42,848 nucleotides of DNA from Candidatus Elulimicrobium sp. (GTDB lineage: Bacteria > Omnitrophota > Gorgyraeia > Zapsychrales > Fredricksoniimonadaceae): NCBI GenBank assembly GCA_020720365.1, contig DYOU01000004.1, positions 1 through 42,848 on the forward strand. Reading direction: 5' to 3'. The position numbers were made by a program, and so were the translations under genes. The notes under the pieces are model-generated. The model was not told where the DNA came from and ran no database searches. It saw only the letters and a list, made by a program, of their open reading frames with translations. Of this stretch, positions 27,197 through 36,972 are shown in pieces; within the stretch, counting starts at the first letter, position 1, and each line of letters starts with the position of its first letter.

Positions 27197-27490
27197 TTAT
27201 AGGCCAAGCTCTTTTTTTACCAGCATTTCTGCCTCATACCAATCGCCCAGGTCGCTGCCGGCCACGCAGCCACGCACAACAAAAAGTTCATAAGCCTTAT
27301 TCTGGATCAAATCAAACATTTGATCATCGCTGATCTTCTTTGCCGAAGCAGAAACCTTCACCGGCTTTGCCACAGCTTTAACGCCAGCGGCAGGCTTTAC
27401 CAAAGCCGCAACGGCTTTCACAGCTTTCGGAAGTTTTTTTACTACCGGAGAGAACCCTTTTTTAACGGCTGTTTTCTTTACTTTTTCCAT
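27197..27490 (-). CDS. Small DUF2934 protein with lysine-rich N-terminus
   Basis: A 97-residue protein. The track ORF (27197-27850) is overlong, because its first 120 codons overlap glgP in another frame. The true start is ATG 27490, with AAGGA 7 nt upstream. Residues 1-50 are rich in Lys, Ala, Val and Pro (KKLPKAVKAVAALVKP), giving a strongly basic, histone-H1-like tail. Residues 52-97 match DUF2934: IQNKAYELFVVRGCVAGSDL followed by DWYEAEMLV. DUF2934 proteins are small, of unknown function, and often sit beside glycogen genes. It lies between glgP and glgB, probably co-transcribed. The basic tail could bind nucleic acid or polyphosphate, which is inference. Confidence 0.85.
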   Translation of the reverse strand: MEKVKKTAVKKGFSPVVKKLPKAVKAVAALVKPAAGVKAVAKPVKVSASAKKISDDQMFDLIQNKAYELFVVRGCVAGSDLGDWYEAEMLVKKELGL

Positions 27491-27542
27491 AATCACGTCC
27501 TTTGTTGTTTTATCCCGTCTTAATAAATAACGGGTTAGTATT

Positions 27543-29981
27543 TTAAACTTTCCAGATATCCCGGGCATATTCCCGGATGGTACGGTCACTCGAAAACTGC
27601 CCGGACCTGGCCACATTATAAATCGACTTCCGGGTCCACTCTTCATGATCCTGATAAACCCGTGAAACATTTTCCTGCGCCTGGGAATAGGCTTCAAAAT
27701 CAGCGCAAAGCATATAATAGTCACCGTGATAGATCGTCTCCAGCAGCGGCGTAAAAAGCCCCTTCTGCCCGCGAGAGAAAGTATCGCTCTCCAGGGCACG
27801 AAAAACATCGCGCAGGCTGCCGGACCGTTTAATATATTCACGCGGATCATATCCGCTACTCCTCAAGGCCAGCACCTCATGAGCCTTGAGACCAAAAATG
27901 AAAATGTCTTTACCTTCCAGGAATTGCGCCATTTCAATATTAGCCCCGTCATAAGTGCCGATCGTCAGCGCTCCGTTCAGCATAAATTTCATATTCCCCG
28001 TCCCGGAAGCTTCCATTCCCGCTGTTGAAATCTGCTCGGAAAGATCTGCCGCCGGAATAATCCTCTCCGCGAGCGACACACGGTAATTTTCCAGGAACAC
28101 CAGCCGCAACTTATCACGAACAGACCTGTCCTGTTCCATCACAAGCGCCACATTATTAATGAACTTGATGATCAGTTTGGCCAGAAAATATCCGGGCGCC
28201 GCTTTACCGCCGATAATAAACGTACGCGGCTGCACAAAAATATGCGGCGCATCCTTCACCTTCAAATACTGGGAGATCACATAAAGCGCGAACAGGAATT
28301 GACGCTTATATTCGTGGATCCGTTTTACCTGCACATCAAATAACGAATTGGGATCGATCGGTACATTCATGGTCCGGCCGATATGTTCCGCCAGTGAAAC
28401 CTTGTTAGACTGCTTGATCGAACGCCAACGACGGCGAAACTCTTTATTCTCTTTATGTTGTTCCAGCCCGGACAACAGGTCCAGATTTGTTACCCAGCCA
28501 TCTCCAATAGTTTCCGTAATAAGATCTGCCAGCCGTGAATTCGCTTTCAGCAACCAGCGGCGCGGTGTGATCCCGTTCGTTTTATTATTGAATTTGTTCG
28601 GAAAGAATTCAAAGAAGTCCTTGAATAATTCCGTCTTGAGTAATTCAGAATGCAGCGCTGAAACACCATTCACAGAAAAACTTCCGACGATCGCTAGATA
28701 AGCCATACGGACTTTCTTCGGTGAACCTTCCTCAATGATCGACATCCGGCGCAACCGGTCTGTATCTCCAGGAAACCGATGGGCAATTTCTTCAAGAAAC
28801 CGGCGGTTCACTTCATAAGCAATATCCAGATGCCTCGGCAGTACCAGCCCCATCAAGTCTACTGTCCAGCATTCCAGAGCCTCTGGCATCAGTGTATGAT
28901 TGGTGTACGCGAACGTTTGCGTTGTAATGTTCCAGGCCTCTTCCCACGGCAACCCTTCCAGATCTACCAGAATGCGCATTAATTCCAGCACAGCCAGCGT
29001 AGGATGCGTATCATTCAGCTGAATACAGACTGTTTCATGCAACCGGTGAATATCATTCTTGTCGCCTTTATGCCGACGTAGAATATCCGCGATCGATGCC
29101 GCTGAAAAGAAATACTCCTGCTTTAACCGCAGCTCTTTTCCCTGGCTTACATTGTCATTAGGATATAAAACCTTGGAAATACTCTCGGAAGAGATCTTTT
29201 TCTGAACAGCCCGTTCATAATCCCCGTGATTAAAATAATCAAATTCAAACTCATCTGTTGCCCTGGCAGACCAAAGGCGCAACGTATTCACAATACCATT
29301 CTTGAACCCTGGAATAGGGGTATCATACGGAAACGCCATGACCGACTCAGCATCAACCCATGGGGACGCAAACTGAGCGCTCCTGTCAAGCCGACCATAG
29401 AACTGCACCTTGACGGTATATTCCGGCCGCGGGATCTCCCACGGATTCCCATTACGCATCCATTCATCTGGCAGTTCAACCTGATTTCCATCCTTGATCT
29501 TCTGATTAAAGATCCCGTAATCATATCGGATCCCATACCCGTGGGCAGGAATCGCAAGCGTCGCCATTGAATCAAGAAAACAAGCTGCCAGCCGTCCCAA
29601 ACCGCCATTCCCCAACCCGGCATCCATCTCCTGTCCGCGAACCGTATCTAAATTAATGTCCAACTCACGCAAAGCGGCTTCAATATCTTTCTCTTTCCCA
29701 AGATTGAACATATAGTTCCCCAAGAGCCTTCCGATCAGAAATTCCATGGAAAGATAATAAACGCGGCGTGCATTCTTTTCATGATAATGACTTTGCGTCT
29801 TCATCCAACGATCAACAATACGATGCCGAATAGTCAACGCCAAAGCATGAAAATTGTCTAAAGAAGTCGCTGTCTTTTGATCTTTGGCCAGGTAGTGGGT
29901 ACGAATATCCTGCAGGGAAGATTTAATATCCTCTTTGCTCATATCGACCTTGAAATCATACTTATCAACGGATCGTGACAT
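27543..29981 (-). CDS. glgP: Glycogen/maltodextrin phosphorylase
   Basis: GlgP releases glucose-1-phosphate from the non-reducing ends of glycogen with inorganic phosphate. At 812 residues it is a full GT35 enzyme. The pyridoxal-phosphate lysine lies in the signature EASGTGNMKFMLNGALTIGT near residue 660. MDAGLGNGGLGRLAACFLDS near residue 115 and KRIHEYKRQ near 560 are further family motifs. The regulatory phosphorylation and AMP sites of eukaryotic enzymes are not expected. AGAGGA sits 5 nt before the ATG. It heads the glycogen operon from its own promoter. Confidence 0.97.
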   Translation of the reverse strand: MSRSVDKYDFKVDMSKEDIKSSLQDIRTHYLAKDQKTATSLDNFHALALTIRHRIVDRWMKTQSHYHEKNARRVYYLSMEFLIGRLLGNYMFNLGKEKDIEAALRELDINLDTVRGQEMDAGLGNGGLGRLAACFLDSMATLAIPAHGYGIRYDYGIFNQKIKDGNQVELPDEWMRNGNPWEIPRPEYTVKVQFYGRLDRSAQFASPWVDAESVMAFPYDTPIPGFKNGIVNTLRLWSARATDEFEFDYFNHGDYERAVQKKISSESISKVLYPNDNVSQGKELRLKQEYFFSAASIADILRRHKGDKNDIHRLHETVCIQLNDTHPTLAVLELMRILVDLEGLPWEEAWNITTQTFAYTNHTLMPEALECWTVDLMGLVLPRHLDIAYEVNRRFLEEIAHRFPGDTDRLRRMSIIEEGSPKKVRMAYLAIVGSFSVNGVSALHSELLKTELFKDFFEFFPNKFNNKTNGITPRRWLLKANSRLADLITETIGDGWVTNLDLLSGLEQHKENKEFRRRWRSIKQSNKVSLAEHIGRTMNVPIDPNSLFDVQVKRIHEYKRQFLFALYVISQYLKVKDAPHIFVQPRTFIIGGKAAPGYFLAKLIIKFINNVALVMEQDRSVRDKLRLVFLENYRVSLAERIIPAADLSEQISTAGMEASGTGNMKFMLNGALTIGTYDGANIEMAQFLEGKDIFIFGLKAHEVLALRSSGYDPREYIKRSGSLRDVFRALESDTFSRGQKGLFTPLLETIYHGDYYMLCADFEAYSQAQENVSRVYQDHEEWTRKSIYNVARSGQFSSDRTIREYARDIWKV

Positions 29982-30031
29982 AGGTGTCCTCTGAACAAAA
30001 AGTTAATAAACTCTTGAAATATAATTAATAA

Positions 30032-30059
30032 ATTATACGCAACAGACCCATCCCGTCAA
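30032..30059 (-). promoter_or_regulatory. glgP promoter
   Basis: TTGACG and a perfect TATAAT are separated by 16 bp on the minus strand, about 50 bp before the glgP ATG. It would drive glgP, the DUF2934 gene and glgB. Confidence 0.7.
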
Positions 30060-30083
30060 CACAATTCTGGAATGAACCTGGCG

Positions 30084-30133
30084 ATCAAGCTGAATCCTAA
30101 GGGCTTGATACAAGAAGATTTAAGATACTTCTT
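30084..30133 (-). terminator. Two consecutive stem-loops after ilvD
   Basis: AAGAAG/CTTCTT (30112-30133) and ATCAAGC/GCTTGAT (30084-30109) form two hairpins downstream of the ilvD stop. Neither has a proper T-tract on the minus strand, so they are weak candidates for termination or for mRNA 3' end protection. Confidence 0.3.
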
Positions 30134-30138
30134 CAATC

Positions 30139-31791
30139 CTAATGGAACACGGCCCCAGTAGAAGCTGAGGTAACCAGTCGGGCATAACGGCCAAGATATC
30201 CCGACATGACTTTAGGCGGTAAAAGCTTCATTGTTTTGCGCCTGACTTTAATTTCTGACGGAGTTAACCGGACATTGATCGTTTTCTTTGGAATATCAAT
30301 ATCGATCATATCTCCATTCTTAATATAAGCGATCAATCCGCCAGCGGCCGCTTCCGGTGAAATATGTCCAATACACGGGCCGCGAGTGCCGCCAGAAAAA
30401 CGCCCATCTGTAATCAGCGCAACATGTTTATGCAAACCCATGCCCACAATGGCCGCTGTGGGAGAAAGCATTTCCCTCATTCCTGGACCGCCTGACGGGC
30501 CTTCATAACGGATCACGACAACAGTTCCTTTGTTGATCTTGCCCGCAAGGATAGCGGTCATGGACTCTTCTTCTGAATCAAAAACAACCGCCTGTCCGCT
30601 AAAAACCATCATTTCAGGTTCTACAGCTGACTGCTTGACAATGCAACCCTCTTCACACACGTTCCCGTGCAATACCGCAATGCCGCCTTGTTTATGTTCC
30701 GGAGCATCTGGCGACTTGATCACTTCAGGATCGATCATTTTCACTGAACGCATGATCTTCGCGGTCGACAGGCCAGAAACAGTCGGAAGATCATGAATAT
30801 CTTTGGCCAGCATGCGCATCACCGCTGGAATGCCACCCGCATAATGCAAGTCTTCCATATACCATTTACCCGCCGGATTCATGCTGCACAAATGCGGAGT
30901 TGAGCCACTGAGTCGATCAAAATGTTTCAACGTCAACGGCACACCGGCTTCATGAGCGATCGCCATCAAATGTAATACCGTATTCGAAGACCCCCCTAAC
31001 GCCATATCAACACGCACCGCATTCTCCATTGACTGTACTGTCACAATATCCCTCGGGCGAACTTGTTTCTTTACAAGATCAACGACCCTCTGTCCGCTCT
31101 CATAAGCAATACGCTGTTTGCGCGTCAATACGGCCATCGTTGTTGCGCAATACGGCAGGGAAAGGCCCATGGCTTCCGTCAAGCACGCCATTGTATTAGC
31201 GGTGTACATCCCCTGGCAAGACCCACAAGTCGGACAAGCTTCTGTCTCAAGCAGATTGCGTTCAGCTTCTTCCATCTCACCCGCCTTGAATTTACCAACA
31301 GCTTCAAACGTATCCGTGATCAAATTAAGACGGCGCTTGTTATGACGCCCCGTCATCATGGCTCCGGCAGTAACAACCACCATCGGAACATTGACACGCA
31401 AAGCCCCCATGATCATGCCTGGCGTTATCTTGTCGCAATTGGTCAGAAGGATCAACCCGTCAAAAGCATTCGCCTGCGCTACGGTTTCAATAACATCCGC
31501 GATCAACTCGCGAGACGGCAGGGAGTTCCTCATGCCATGATGACCCATCGCGATCCCGTCGCAAATCCCCGGAACACCAAAAATGAACGGCGTTCCACCG
31601 GCATTCTCGATCCCGCGCTCGATCGAACGCTCCAGGGTCCGCATATGCGTATGCCCCGGAATAATATCAGTGAAAGATGAGGCTATTCCAATAAACGGCC
31701 TCTCCATATGCGACGCATGCAATCCGGTAGCATATAATAAAGCCCTGTTCGGCATTCTTTCCAAACCTTTTTTCATACTATCTGATTTCAT
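30139..31791 (-). CDS. ilvD: Dihydroxy-acid dehydratase
   Basis: IlvD dehydrates 2,3-dihydroxy-isovalerate or -methylvalerate to the 2-keto acid, the third common step of branched-chain amino acid synthesis. At 550 residues it has family length. Iron-sulfur cysteines are in [12 protein letters not shown] near residue 120 and [17 protein letters not shown] near residue 193. The C-terminus has [19 protein letters not shown]. It follows the DUF192 gene by 39 bp, across an AT-rich spacer with two TTAATTAA palindromes, and stands alone with no other ilv genes. Confidence 0.97.
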   Translation of the reverse strand: MKSDSMKKGLERMPNRALLYATGLHASHMERPFIGIASSFTDIIPGHTHMRTLERSIERGIENAGGTPFIFGVPGICDGIAMGHHGMRNSLPSRELIADVIETVAQANAFDGLILLTNCDKITPGMIMGALRVNVPMVVVTAGAMMTGRHNKRRLNLITDTFEAVGKFKAGEMEEAERNLLETEACPTCGSCQGMYTANTMACLTEAMGLSLPYCATTMAVLTRKQRIAYESGQRVVDLVKKQVRPRDIVTVQSMENAVRVDMALGGSSNTVLHLMAIAHEAGVPLTLKHFDRLSGSTPHLCSMNPAGKWYMEDLHYAGGIPAVMRMLAKDIHDLPTVSGLSTAKIMRSVKMIDPEVIKSPDAPEHKQGGIAVLHGNVCEEGCIVKQSAVEPEMMVFSGQAVVFDSEEESMTAILAGKINKGTVVVIRYEGPSGGPGMREMLSPTAAIVGMGLHKHVALITDGRFSGGTRGPCIGHISPEAAAGGLIAYIKNGDMIDIDIPKKTINVRLTPSEIKVRRKTMKLLPPKVMSGYLGRYARLVTSASTGAVFH

Positions 31792-31830
31792 AACCTTCTC
31801 TTCCTTTAATTAATCAATTTAATTAATACA

Positions 31831-32175
31831 TTATTCGGCTAAACAAAGTTTTTGTCCCAGCCCAACACCCGTTCGATCAATGCTGCCTGCGACCAGCTCA
31901 ATGGCCATTTCTGCCCTCCAGAAGATCGGACTTAATCCAAAAGGCTTTATCCGACGAGTCAAGCCCACGACCATCCAATTCCGATCTACAAAGATCACAT
32001 CGATCGCGAAACACATAAAGAACATATGAATAGAATTACAGCCCGTAATGACCAGCGCTTCACCTTCGACCAGGCTTTTACGGCCCAAAAGTCCTTTCAT
32101 CCGGGACAATGGATTATCCGCTATTTCAACCTTATTGGCAATAATAACCTGTGTGAGGGGATTGGAAAGGATCAC
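31831..32175 (-). CDS. DUF192 family protein
   Basis: A 114-residue DUF192 beta-barrel protein. LSRMKGLLGRKSL near residue 23 and the core HMFFMCFAIDVIFVDRNWMVV near residue 50 are the family signature. The C-terminus AIELVAGSIDRTGVGLGQKL also fits. Its function is unknown. The start is GTG 32175, with GGAG 6 nt upstream; no signal peptide is present, unlike many DUF192 proteins. It lies 32 bp downstream of the CpaE-CpaF gene, where tad clusters often carry a DUF192 gene, so it may belong to the pilus unit. Confidence 0.88.
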   Translation of the reverse strand: MILSNPLTQVIIANKVEIADNPLSRMKGLLGRKSLVEGEALVITGCNSIHMFFMCFAIDVIFVDRNWMVVGLTRRIKPFGLSPIFWRAEMAIELVAGSIDRTGVGLGQKLCLAE

Positions 32176-32207
32176 TCATAACTCCGAACAACAACTGACC
32201 CGAAAGA

Positions 32208-34385
32208 TCACGGCTCAGGATAAACTCTATTGGAATTAAAAATTTCCGAACTGATCGTCAGGCCGCGCTTGGCAAAATCTTCAAAACACACAGGAACATA
32301 TCCTGTTGGAACATACTCGCCCAGGATCCGGCCGTTATCATCAATACCGCGGTGATTAAAAATAAAAACATCTTTCAATTCCGGTATACCATTCGTCAGG
32401 CTTCCGGTCAATTCTGTAATACCGATGATCTTTCTTGTGCCATCAGAGAATCGACTGACCTGCACAATAATATCGATCGCCGATGCAACCATTTCATAAA
32501 TTGCCCGTAAAGGTAACTCTATACCACTCATTAAAAATAATGAATTCAAGCGCGTGATCGCATCTCGTGTTGAGTTCGCGTGGATCGTTGTCATGGATCC
32601 GTCATGGCCCGTATTCATGGCCTGAAGCATATCAATAACTTCAGCGCCACGGCACTCACCAATAATAATACGGTCAGGACGCATACGTAATGTGTTCACA
32701 AAAAGATCGCGGATCGAGATCGCTCCTCGGCCTTCCACGTTGGATGCGCGAGACTCAAGGCGCGCCCAATGACTTTTGCTTAATTTTAACTCCGCTGCGT
32801 CCTCAATCGTAATAATACGTTCATTATCCGGAATATATTCGGAAATAATATTTAACAAGGTTGTTTTTCCGGCACCAGTACCGCCGGAGACAAGAATATT
32901 CTTGCGTGAAATAACCGCCGCCTGAATAAAGTCCGCCATCGACTGAGAAATACTCTTGAAACGATGGATCAAATCGTCCGCGCTATACCTTTCCTGAGAA
33001 AACTTGCGGATCGTTATCATCGGTCCGCCTAAAGACAGCGGGGGAATGATCGCATTAATACGAGAACCGTCCGGAAGACGGGCGTCGACCATCGGTACAG
33101 ATTCATCAATACGCCGGCCAAGAGGCGCAATGATACGGTCAATGATCATGCGCACCTGCTGATCTGACATGAATTTCTTATTGGTCTGACTGATCTTGCC
33201 GGCTTTTTCAATAAAGATATCGTCTTTATTATTCACCATAATATCGGTGACATTAGGATCGGCCAGAAACTCTTCCAAAGGCCCAAGGCCCAAAGCCTCA
33301 TTGACGATCTCTTGAACAAAATGCGCACGCTCTTCATGAGATGAAAGGAACGCCCCCGATTCATCAGCCACAATGTCTGTAATGATCTTTTTTGCTTCTT
33401 TCTTAATGATAGCCGCCTGCTCAGTATCCGCCAACTGCTCAGGTGAAGCCTTGATATTCATGCGATCAATCAGTTTTTCATGGACACGCTTCTTCAACTG
33501 GCTGATTTGATCTTCCTCTTTCTTCGAACCCGCCTTGATCTCGGTCAGTGTTCCGTCCTGAATAATGCCAAACGTTTCCCAGAAATTAATGCCCTTCTTT
33601 TCATCGGTAGACGAACGAAGGCGAAGCACTTCTGTTGTTTGAACATACAAATCTTGATTGGCCAGCAGTGTGGCCATTTCCATAAAAACCGCCGAAACTT
33701 TAGAACGCGGACTGTCCATCACACATGGTACACCGCGGTTTAACGCCACGCCAACCGTCTTTCCATCAGATGGGATCCGGGATAATATGTCCAGATTTAA
33801 TGCGGTTTTAACCTCCTGCCAGGGCACGCCTCCATGGCTTTCAGAACGATTCAATATCAACTTGACCATCCTCAACGGAAAATGCTGACTCTGAAGAACC
33901 TCAATCCCCCATTTGATCTGATAAACAGCCAGAATATCCGGGGTTGTGATTAGTAGAATCAGGTTCGACATGTCCAAGACAGACAAAAGGACATCGGTAA
34001 ATGTTTTACCAACATCAACGATAACATAATCATATTGCGGAATGATCTTCTTGAAAAAAAGCCTGGCATTATCCGACGTGATCTGGCCTGTCTGCCGCAC
34101 AGTATTCACAGCAGAAATAAAGTCCACCTTCGAAGGATGTGTCGTCACGAAATTCTTGATAATGGAGGGATCCTGAAGACGTTCAGATTCTGGCAGATAA
34201 TTTACAATAGAATTATGCGGCACTAAATTCAGCATGCGCGCCATATCCTGCCCGGACTGAAAATCAAAATCCACAAGCAAAACTTTATGGCCAGCCATGG
34301 CTAAAGCTGTTGCCGCATTAACACAAGTGAACGTTTTACCAACGCCACCCTTATTGCTAAAACCAGTAATTACGCGTGCCTTCAT
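32208..34385 (-). CDS. cpaF: CpaE-CpaF fusion: MinD-like ATPase joined to Tad secretion ATPase
   Basis: A 725-residue protein that unites two proteins normally encoded separately. Residues 1 to about 250 are a CpaE/TadZ-type ParA/MinD ATPase with deviant Walker [22 protein letters not shown] and [12 protein letters not shown]. It would place the pilus machine, commonly at a pole. A charged linker with [18 protein letters not shown] leads into CpaF/TadA, from about 300 to the end. This part has [18 protein letters not shown], Walker [13 protein letters not shown] near residue 510, Walker B region [19 protein letters not shown] and the His box [11 protein letters not shown] hexameric secretion ATPase would thus carry six localisation domains. 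A GAGG abuts the ATG directly, so the ribosome site is unusual. No TadB/TadC genes follow. Confidence 0.93.
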   Translation of the reverse strand: MKARVITGFSNKGGVGKTFTCVNAATALAMAGHKVLLVDFDFQSGQDMARMLNLVPHNSIVNYLPESERLQDPSIIKNFVTTHPSKVDFISAVNTVRQTGQITSDNARLFFKKIIPQYDYVIVDVGKTFTDVLLSVLDMSNLILLITTPDILAVYQIKWGIEVLQSQHFPLRMVKLILNRSESHGGVPWQEVKTALNLDILSRIPSDGKTVGVALNRGVPCVMDSPRSKVSAVFMEMATLLANQDLYVQTTEVLRLRSSTDEKKGINFWETFGIIQDGTLTEIKAGSKKEEDQISQLKKRVHEKLIDRMNIKASPEQLADTEQAAIIKKEAKKIITDIVADESGAFLSSHEERAHFVQEIVNEALGLGPLEEFLADPNVTDIMVNNKDDIFIEKAGKISQTNKKFMSDQQVRMIIDRIIAPLGRRIDESVPMVDARLPDGSRINAIIPPLSLGGPMITIRKFSQERYSADDLIHRFKSISQSMADFIQAAVISRKNILVSGGTGAGKTTLLNIISEYIPDNERIITIEDAAELKLSKSHWARLESRASNVEGRGAISIRDLFVNTLRMRPDRIIIGECRGAEVIDMLQAMNTGHDGSMTTIHANSTRDAITRLNSLFLMSGIELPLRAIYEMVASAIDIIVQVSRFSDGTRKIIGITELTGSLTNGIPELKDVFIFNHRGIDDNGRILGEYVPTGYVPVCFEDFAKRGLTISSEIFNSNRVYPEP

Positions 34386-34409
34386 CCTCTAGTACCATCC
34401 CATTCTCTA

Positions 34410-36119
34410 TCATTTAGCAACGTTCTTCAAAAAGGCATCAAGGCTGTATACAATAGGTAAGGTTACCGTAATCTCTTCCTGCGCTATCGTTGCTGGAAAG
34501 GATGCGTAAGGTGCCAGGATCTGAGCTGTATTTACGGCATCCTGGTCGAACACATCATACCCGGAACTCTCTTTTACAAAAACATCCCTCAGGCTGCCAT
34601 CTTTGCGAATAACCATACCCAGTTTAACGGTCCCCTGCCATCCATTCTCCTGGGCTTCATAAGGATACGCGATCCCTGATGAAACTTTCTGTTGGATCAC
34701 ATTCGCATATGGTTGCAAATTCCCAGGGATCGTTACCGGCACATTGGCGGCATTCTTCGTTATCACAGGCTTTTTACTTTCATTTCGTCCGGATTCCATC
34801 ACCAATTTTTCATCAACTGAATACTTCGCCGCTGCAGGTTTCGGCTCTACCCGCTTGACAACAGACCCCTGCTCAGGAAAAACTGCTGCACTCTTCAAAA
34901 TTGTAGCTGTTAAAGAAATGACCACTTCAGTATCTTTATCGGCAGGTGATGACGTATTGCGGAACAATACCCCGAGAACCGGGATCTTTCCAAAAAACGG
35001 AACCCTGTCCTTGGTTTCACTCTGGTGCTTTTTGATCAAACCCGCTAAAACGATCGCCTGCTTGTCATTTAACAATACTTGAGTTTGTGCCGAACGCGTT
35101 ATGAACGCCAAATTGCTCGATATCAAAAGAGCCGTTGATGCATCTATATCGCTGATTTCAGTATTCAATAAAATATCAATTTTATGATTTTTGATCGTCG
35201 GTGTTATCCCAAGGCTGATGCCATAAGGTTTAAAGGTTGTATTTTGAGTAATCTGTGTTCCACTGGAATCAGACGTAACCGTTGTGATCGGAACTTCGCC
35301 GCCAACTTGTAACATAGCTTCCTTACCGCTTCTAACCACAAGCCGAGGTTTGGATAAAACGCGGCCTTTTCCTTCAGAAATAAGCATATTCACATGGGCC
35401 ATGATCGTTCCAACCCGGTTAAAATCACCTAATTTCAAAATATCCTGGATCTTGCCTGTTTGAGGCACATTGCTTTCCTCTGCTGTCGGAGTGAACGGTC
35501 CTAACGTTTCACCTACACCATTCGTTGACCACTGCACACCCATCGCCTTATTGAGTGTTGTCGATAATTCCGTGATCTGCATATCAATCTGAATCATGTC
35601 CTCCACATCTTCCTTGGTAACAAAATTCAGAACACTTCCTGGGAATGAGTCCGCTGTTTTGATGACTGTTTCCAGCTTCTCTTCCGAAACGCTTCCCGAT
35701 AACATGACCTTGCCTTCCAGGTCATTCTGCTCAACAGTAACACCTTGTACCCCGGCCGTAGCCAGGATCGTCTTGATTCTGGCCTTAGTTAACCCCAGAT
35801 CTTCCAAGATAACACGAATAATGTAAGACCTTTTACCATTCTCATCCCAAAGAAAAAGAACAGCCTGCCCTACTTGTTGCCCGACAATAATAACTTCTTC
35901 CGGCTTGGCATCGCTGATATCTACGATCGTCGGATCAGTAATAGATACTCTCTGTAAGCTTTTGGCCGGGATCGAAAAGACATCCCCTTTAAGTAACTGA
36001 ATTTCTTCAAAAACTCCCATGGCCGCCTTAGCCTCAGGTACATAAATCGGTATTAAACAAAGAGCGGCCAATAAACAAATACTTTTTTTCATCATCTTCA
36101 TCATTATAGTCAAATTCAT
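34410..36119 (-). CDS. cpaC: CpaC/RcpA secretin with C-terminal TonB-like domain
   Basis: A 569-residue outer-membrane secretin of the Tad pilus. A signal peptide ends near YVPEAKA. The pilus-formation N-domain (GDVFSIPAKSLQRVSITDP) and a BON-like domain (about 115-175) come first. The secretin core runs from about 185 to 405, with VLSKPRLVVRSGKEAMLQVGGEVPI and VPFFGKIPVLGVLFRNT. An unusual 100-residue TonB/TolA-type C-terminal domain begins near residue 475: YPYEAQENGWQGTVKLGMVI and DGSLRDVFVKESSGYDVFDQDAV. Start ATG 36119 is favoured by GGGAG 8 nt upstream; the track uses TTG 36125. A later Met (MMKMMKKS) is possible. It overlaps or nearly touches the cpaB stop. Confidence 0.93.
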   Translation of the reverse strand: MNLTIMMKMMKKSICLLAALCLIPIYVPEAKAAMGVFEEIQLLKGDVFSIPAKSLQRVSITDPTIVDISDAKPEEVIIVGQQVGQAVLFLWDENGKRSYIIRVILEDLGLTKARIKTILATAGVQGVTVEQNDLEGKVMLSGSVSEEKLETVIKTADSFPGSVLNFVTKEDVEDMIQIDMQITELSTTLNKAMGVQWSTNGVGETLGPFTPTAEESNVPQTGKIQDILKLGDFNRVGTIMAHVNMLISEGKGRVLSKPRLVVRSGKEAMLQVGGEVPITTVTSDSSGTQITQNTTFKPYGISLGITPTIKNHKIDILLNTEISDIDASTALLISSNLAFITRSAQTQVLLNDKQAIVLAGLIKKHQSETKDRVPFFGKIPVLGVLFRNTSSPADKDTEVVISLTATILKSAAVFPEQGSVVKRVEPKPAAAKYSVDEKLVMESGRNESKKPVITKNAANVPVTIPGNLQPYANVIQQKVSSGIAYPYEAQENGWQGTVKLGMVIRKDGSLRDVFVKESSGYDVFDQDAVNTAQILAPYASFPATIAQEEITVTLPIVYSLDAFLKNVAK

Positions 36120-36121
36120 GA

Positions 36122-36970
36122 TCAAAGCTCCCTTCCACCTCGATAGATCTGAATATATGGCTTGGCTTCCGAAACATTCTCTGTCTCAATATTCAACGCC
36201 TGATTCTCTTCCGGCAGTTCCAATAATGACTGAATATCTGCGCCGCTGTTTTCCAAAACATATTCTGCCAGTGTCGACCAGTTAGCCATCGATGTCATTG
36301 TCCGGCCTTTTTCTGTCGGAGTACGTAAAGCCAGGTCGATCTTTCCATTCTGATCAGCAAACGCCAATAAGCCCGCCTCCTGTGGATCTACGGCAAACGT
36401 AACCTTTAACGCTGTTTCTCTCTGCTGAATATCATAAGCGCCTGGTTCATCAAGATTGGTATTAACCGCCAATACCTGTAGATTCTGGAAGATCATGGCG
36501 ATCACTTTTTCTTTAACGCCTAGTTTGCTTGAAGGCATTTCCAGCTTGGCGATCACATCCACAAAATCTCCCGGATTCAACAATCCGCCGACAGCCGCCA
36601 AAGAATCAAGTCTTACGGTCAATGCCCGTTTGCCCGCGGGCGTCAGCTTGGCCAATGACGGCTTTTTCTTCGCCACAATCGCCTGAGCTGCGACTTTCTG
36701 AGCTTCGAGGCTCTTAGCTGCCGCCTCAGCTGCTTTGGTCGCACGCATTTCAACATCGCCGATCTTCTGGTTCAAGGCATTGATCTGATCATTATATTGC
36801 TGTTCTTTTTGGGCCTGCGCCTTCTCATACTGATGGGCCAATTTACGCGTTTCTTCATTCACATTCGACTGTACATATCCGCCTACTAGTACGGATGCCA
36901 CAATCCCCGCGCCTATCGCAAAAGCAATAATAATGATCTGTTTCTTGTTCTCCAGATTAACTAACGCCAT
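36122..36970 (-). CDS. cpaB: Tad pilus assembly protein CpaB/RcpC
   Basis: A 282-residue inner-membrane-anchored periplasmic protein. One transmembrane helix (IIIIAFAIGAGIVASVLVGGYV) is followed by a long Ala/Gln/Lys-rich coiled coil (about 37-100). The SAF/RcpC domain then has GKRALTVRLDSLAAVGGLLNPGDFVDVIA and TFAVDPQEAGLLAFADQNGKIDLALRTP. The coiled coil stands where many CpaB proteins have more of the SAF domain, so this one looks remodelled. It would stabilise the CpaC secretin. It starts 2 bp after the PpiC gene and runs into cpaC. Confidence 0.9.
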   Translation of the reverse strand: MALVNLENKKQIIIIAFAIGAGIVASVLVGGYVQSNVNEETRKLAHQYEKAQAQKEQQYNDQINALNQKIGDVEMRATKAAEAAAKSLEAQKVAAQAIVAKKKPSLAKLTPAGKRALTVRLDSLAAVGGLLNPGDFVDVIAKLEMPSSKLGVKEKVIAMIFQNLQVLAVNTNLDEPGAYDIQQRETALKVTFAVDPQEAGLLAFADQNGKIDLALRTPTEKGRTMTSMANWSTLAEYVLENSGADIQSLLELPEENQALNIETENVSEAKPYIQIYRGGREL

Positions 36971-36972
36971 AA

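Noticed and set aside
27188-27199. Perfect palindrome AACCGATCGGTT at the DUF2934 stop
   Set aside because: Too short for a terminator, no T-tract, and no second copy noticed; not enough to call an operator.
27491-27850. N-terminal extension of the DUF2934 ORF
   Set aside because: It overlaps glgP in another frame, and a good ribosome site precedes the internal ATG at 27490.
31806-31826. Two TTAATTAA palindromes before ilvD
   Set aside because: They lie in an AT-rich spacer just before the ribosome site; with no matching promoter they could be chance.
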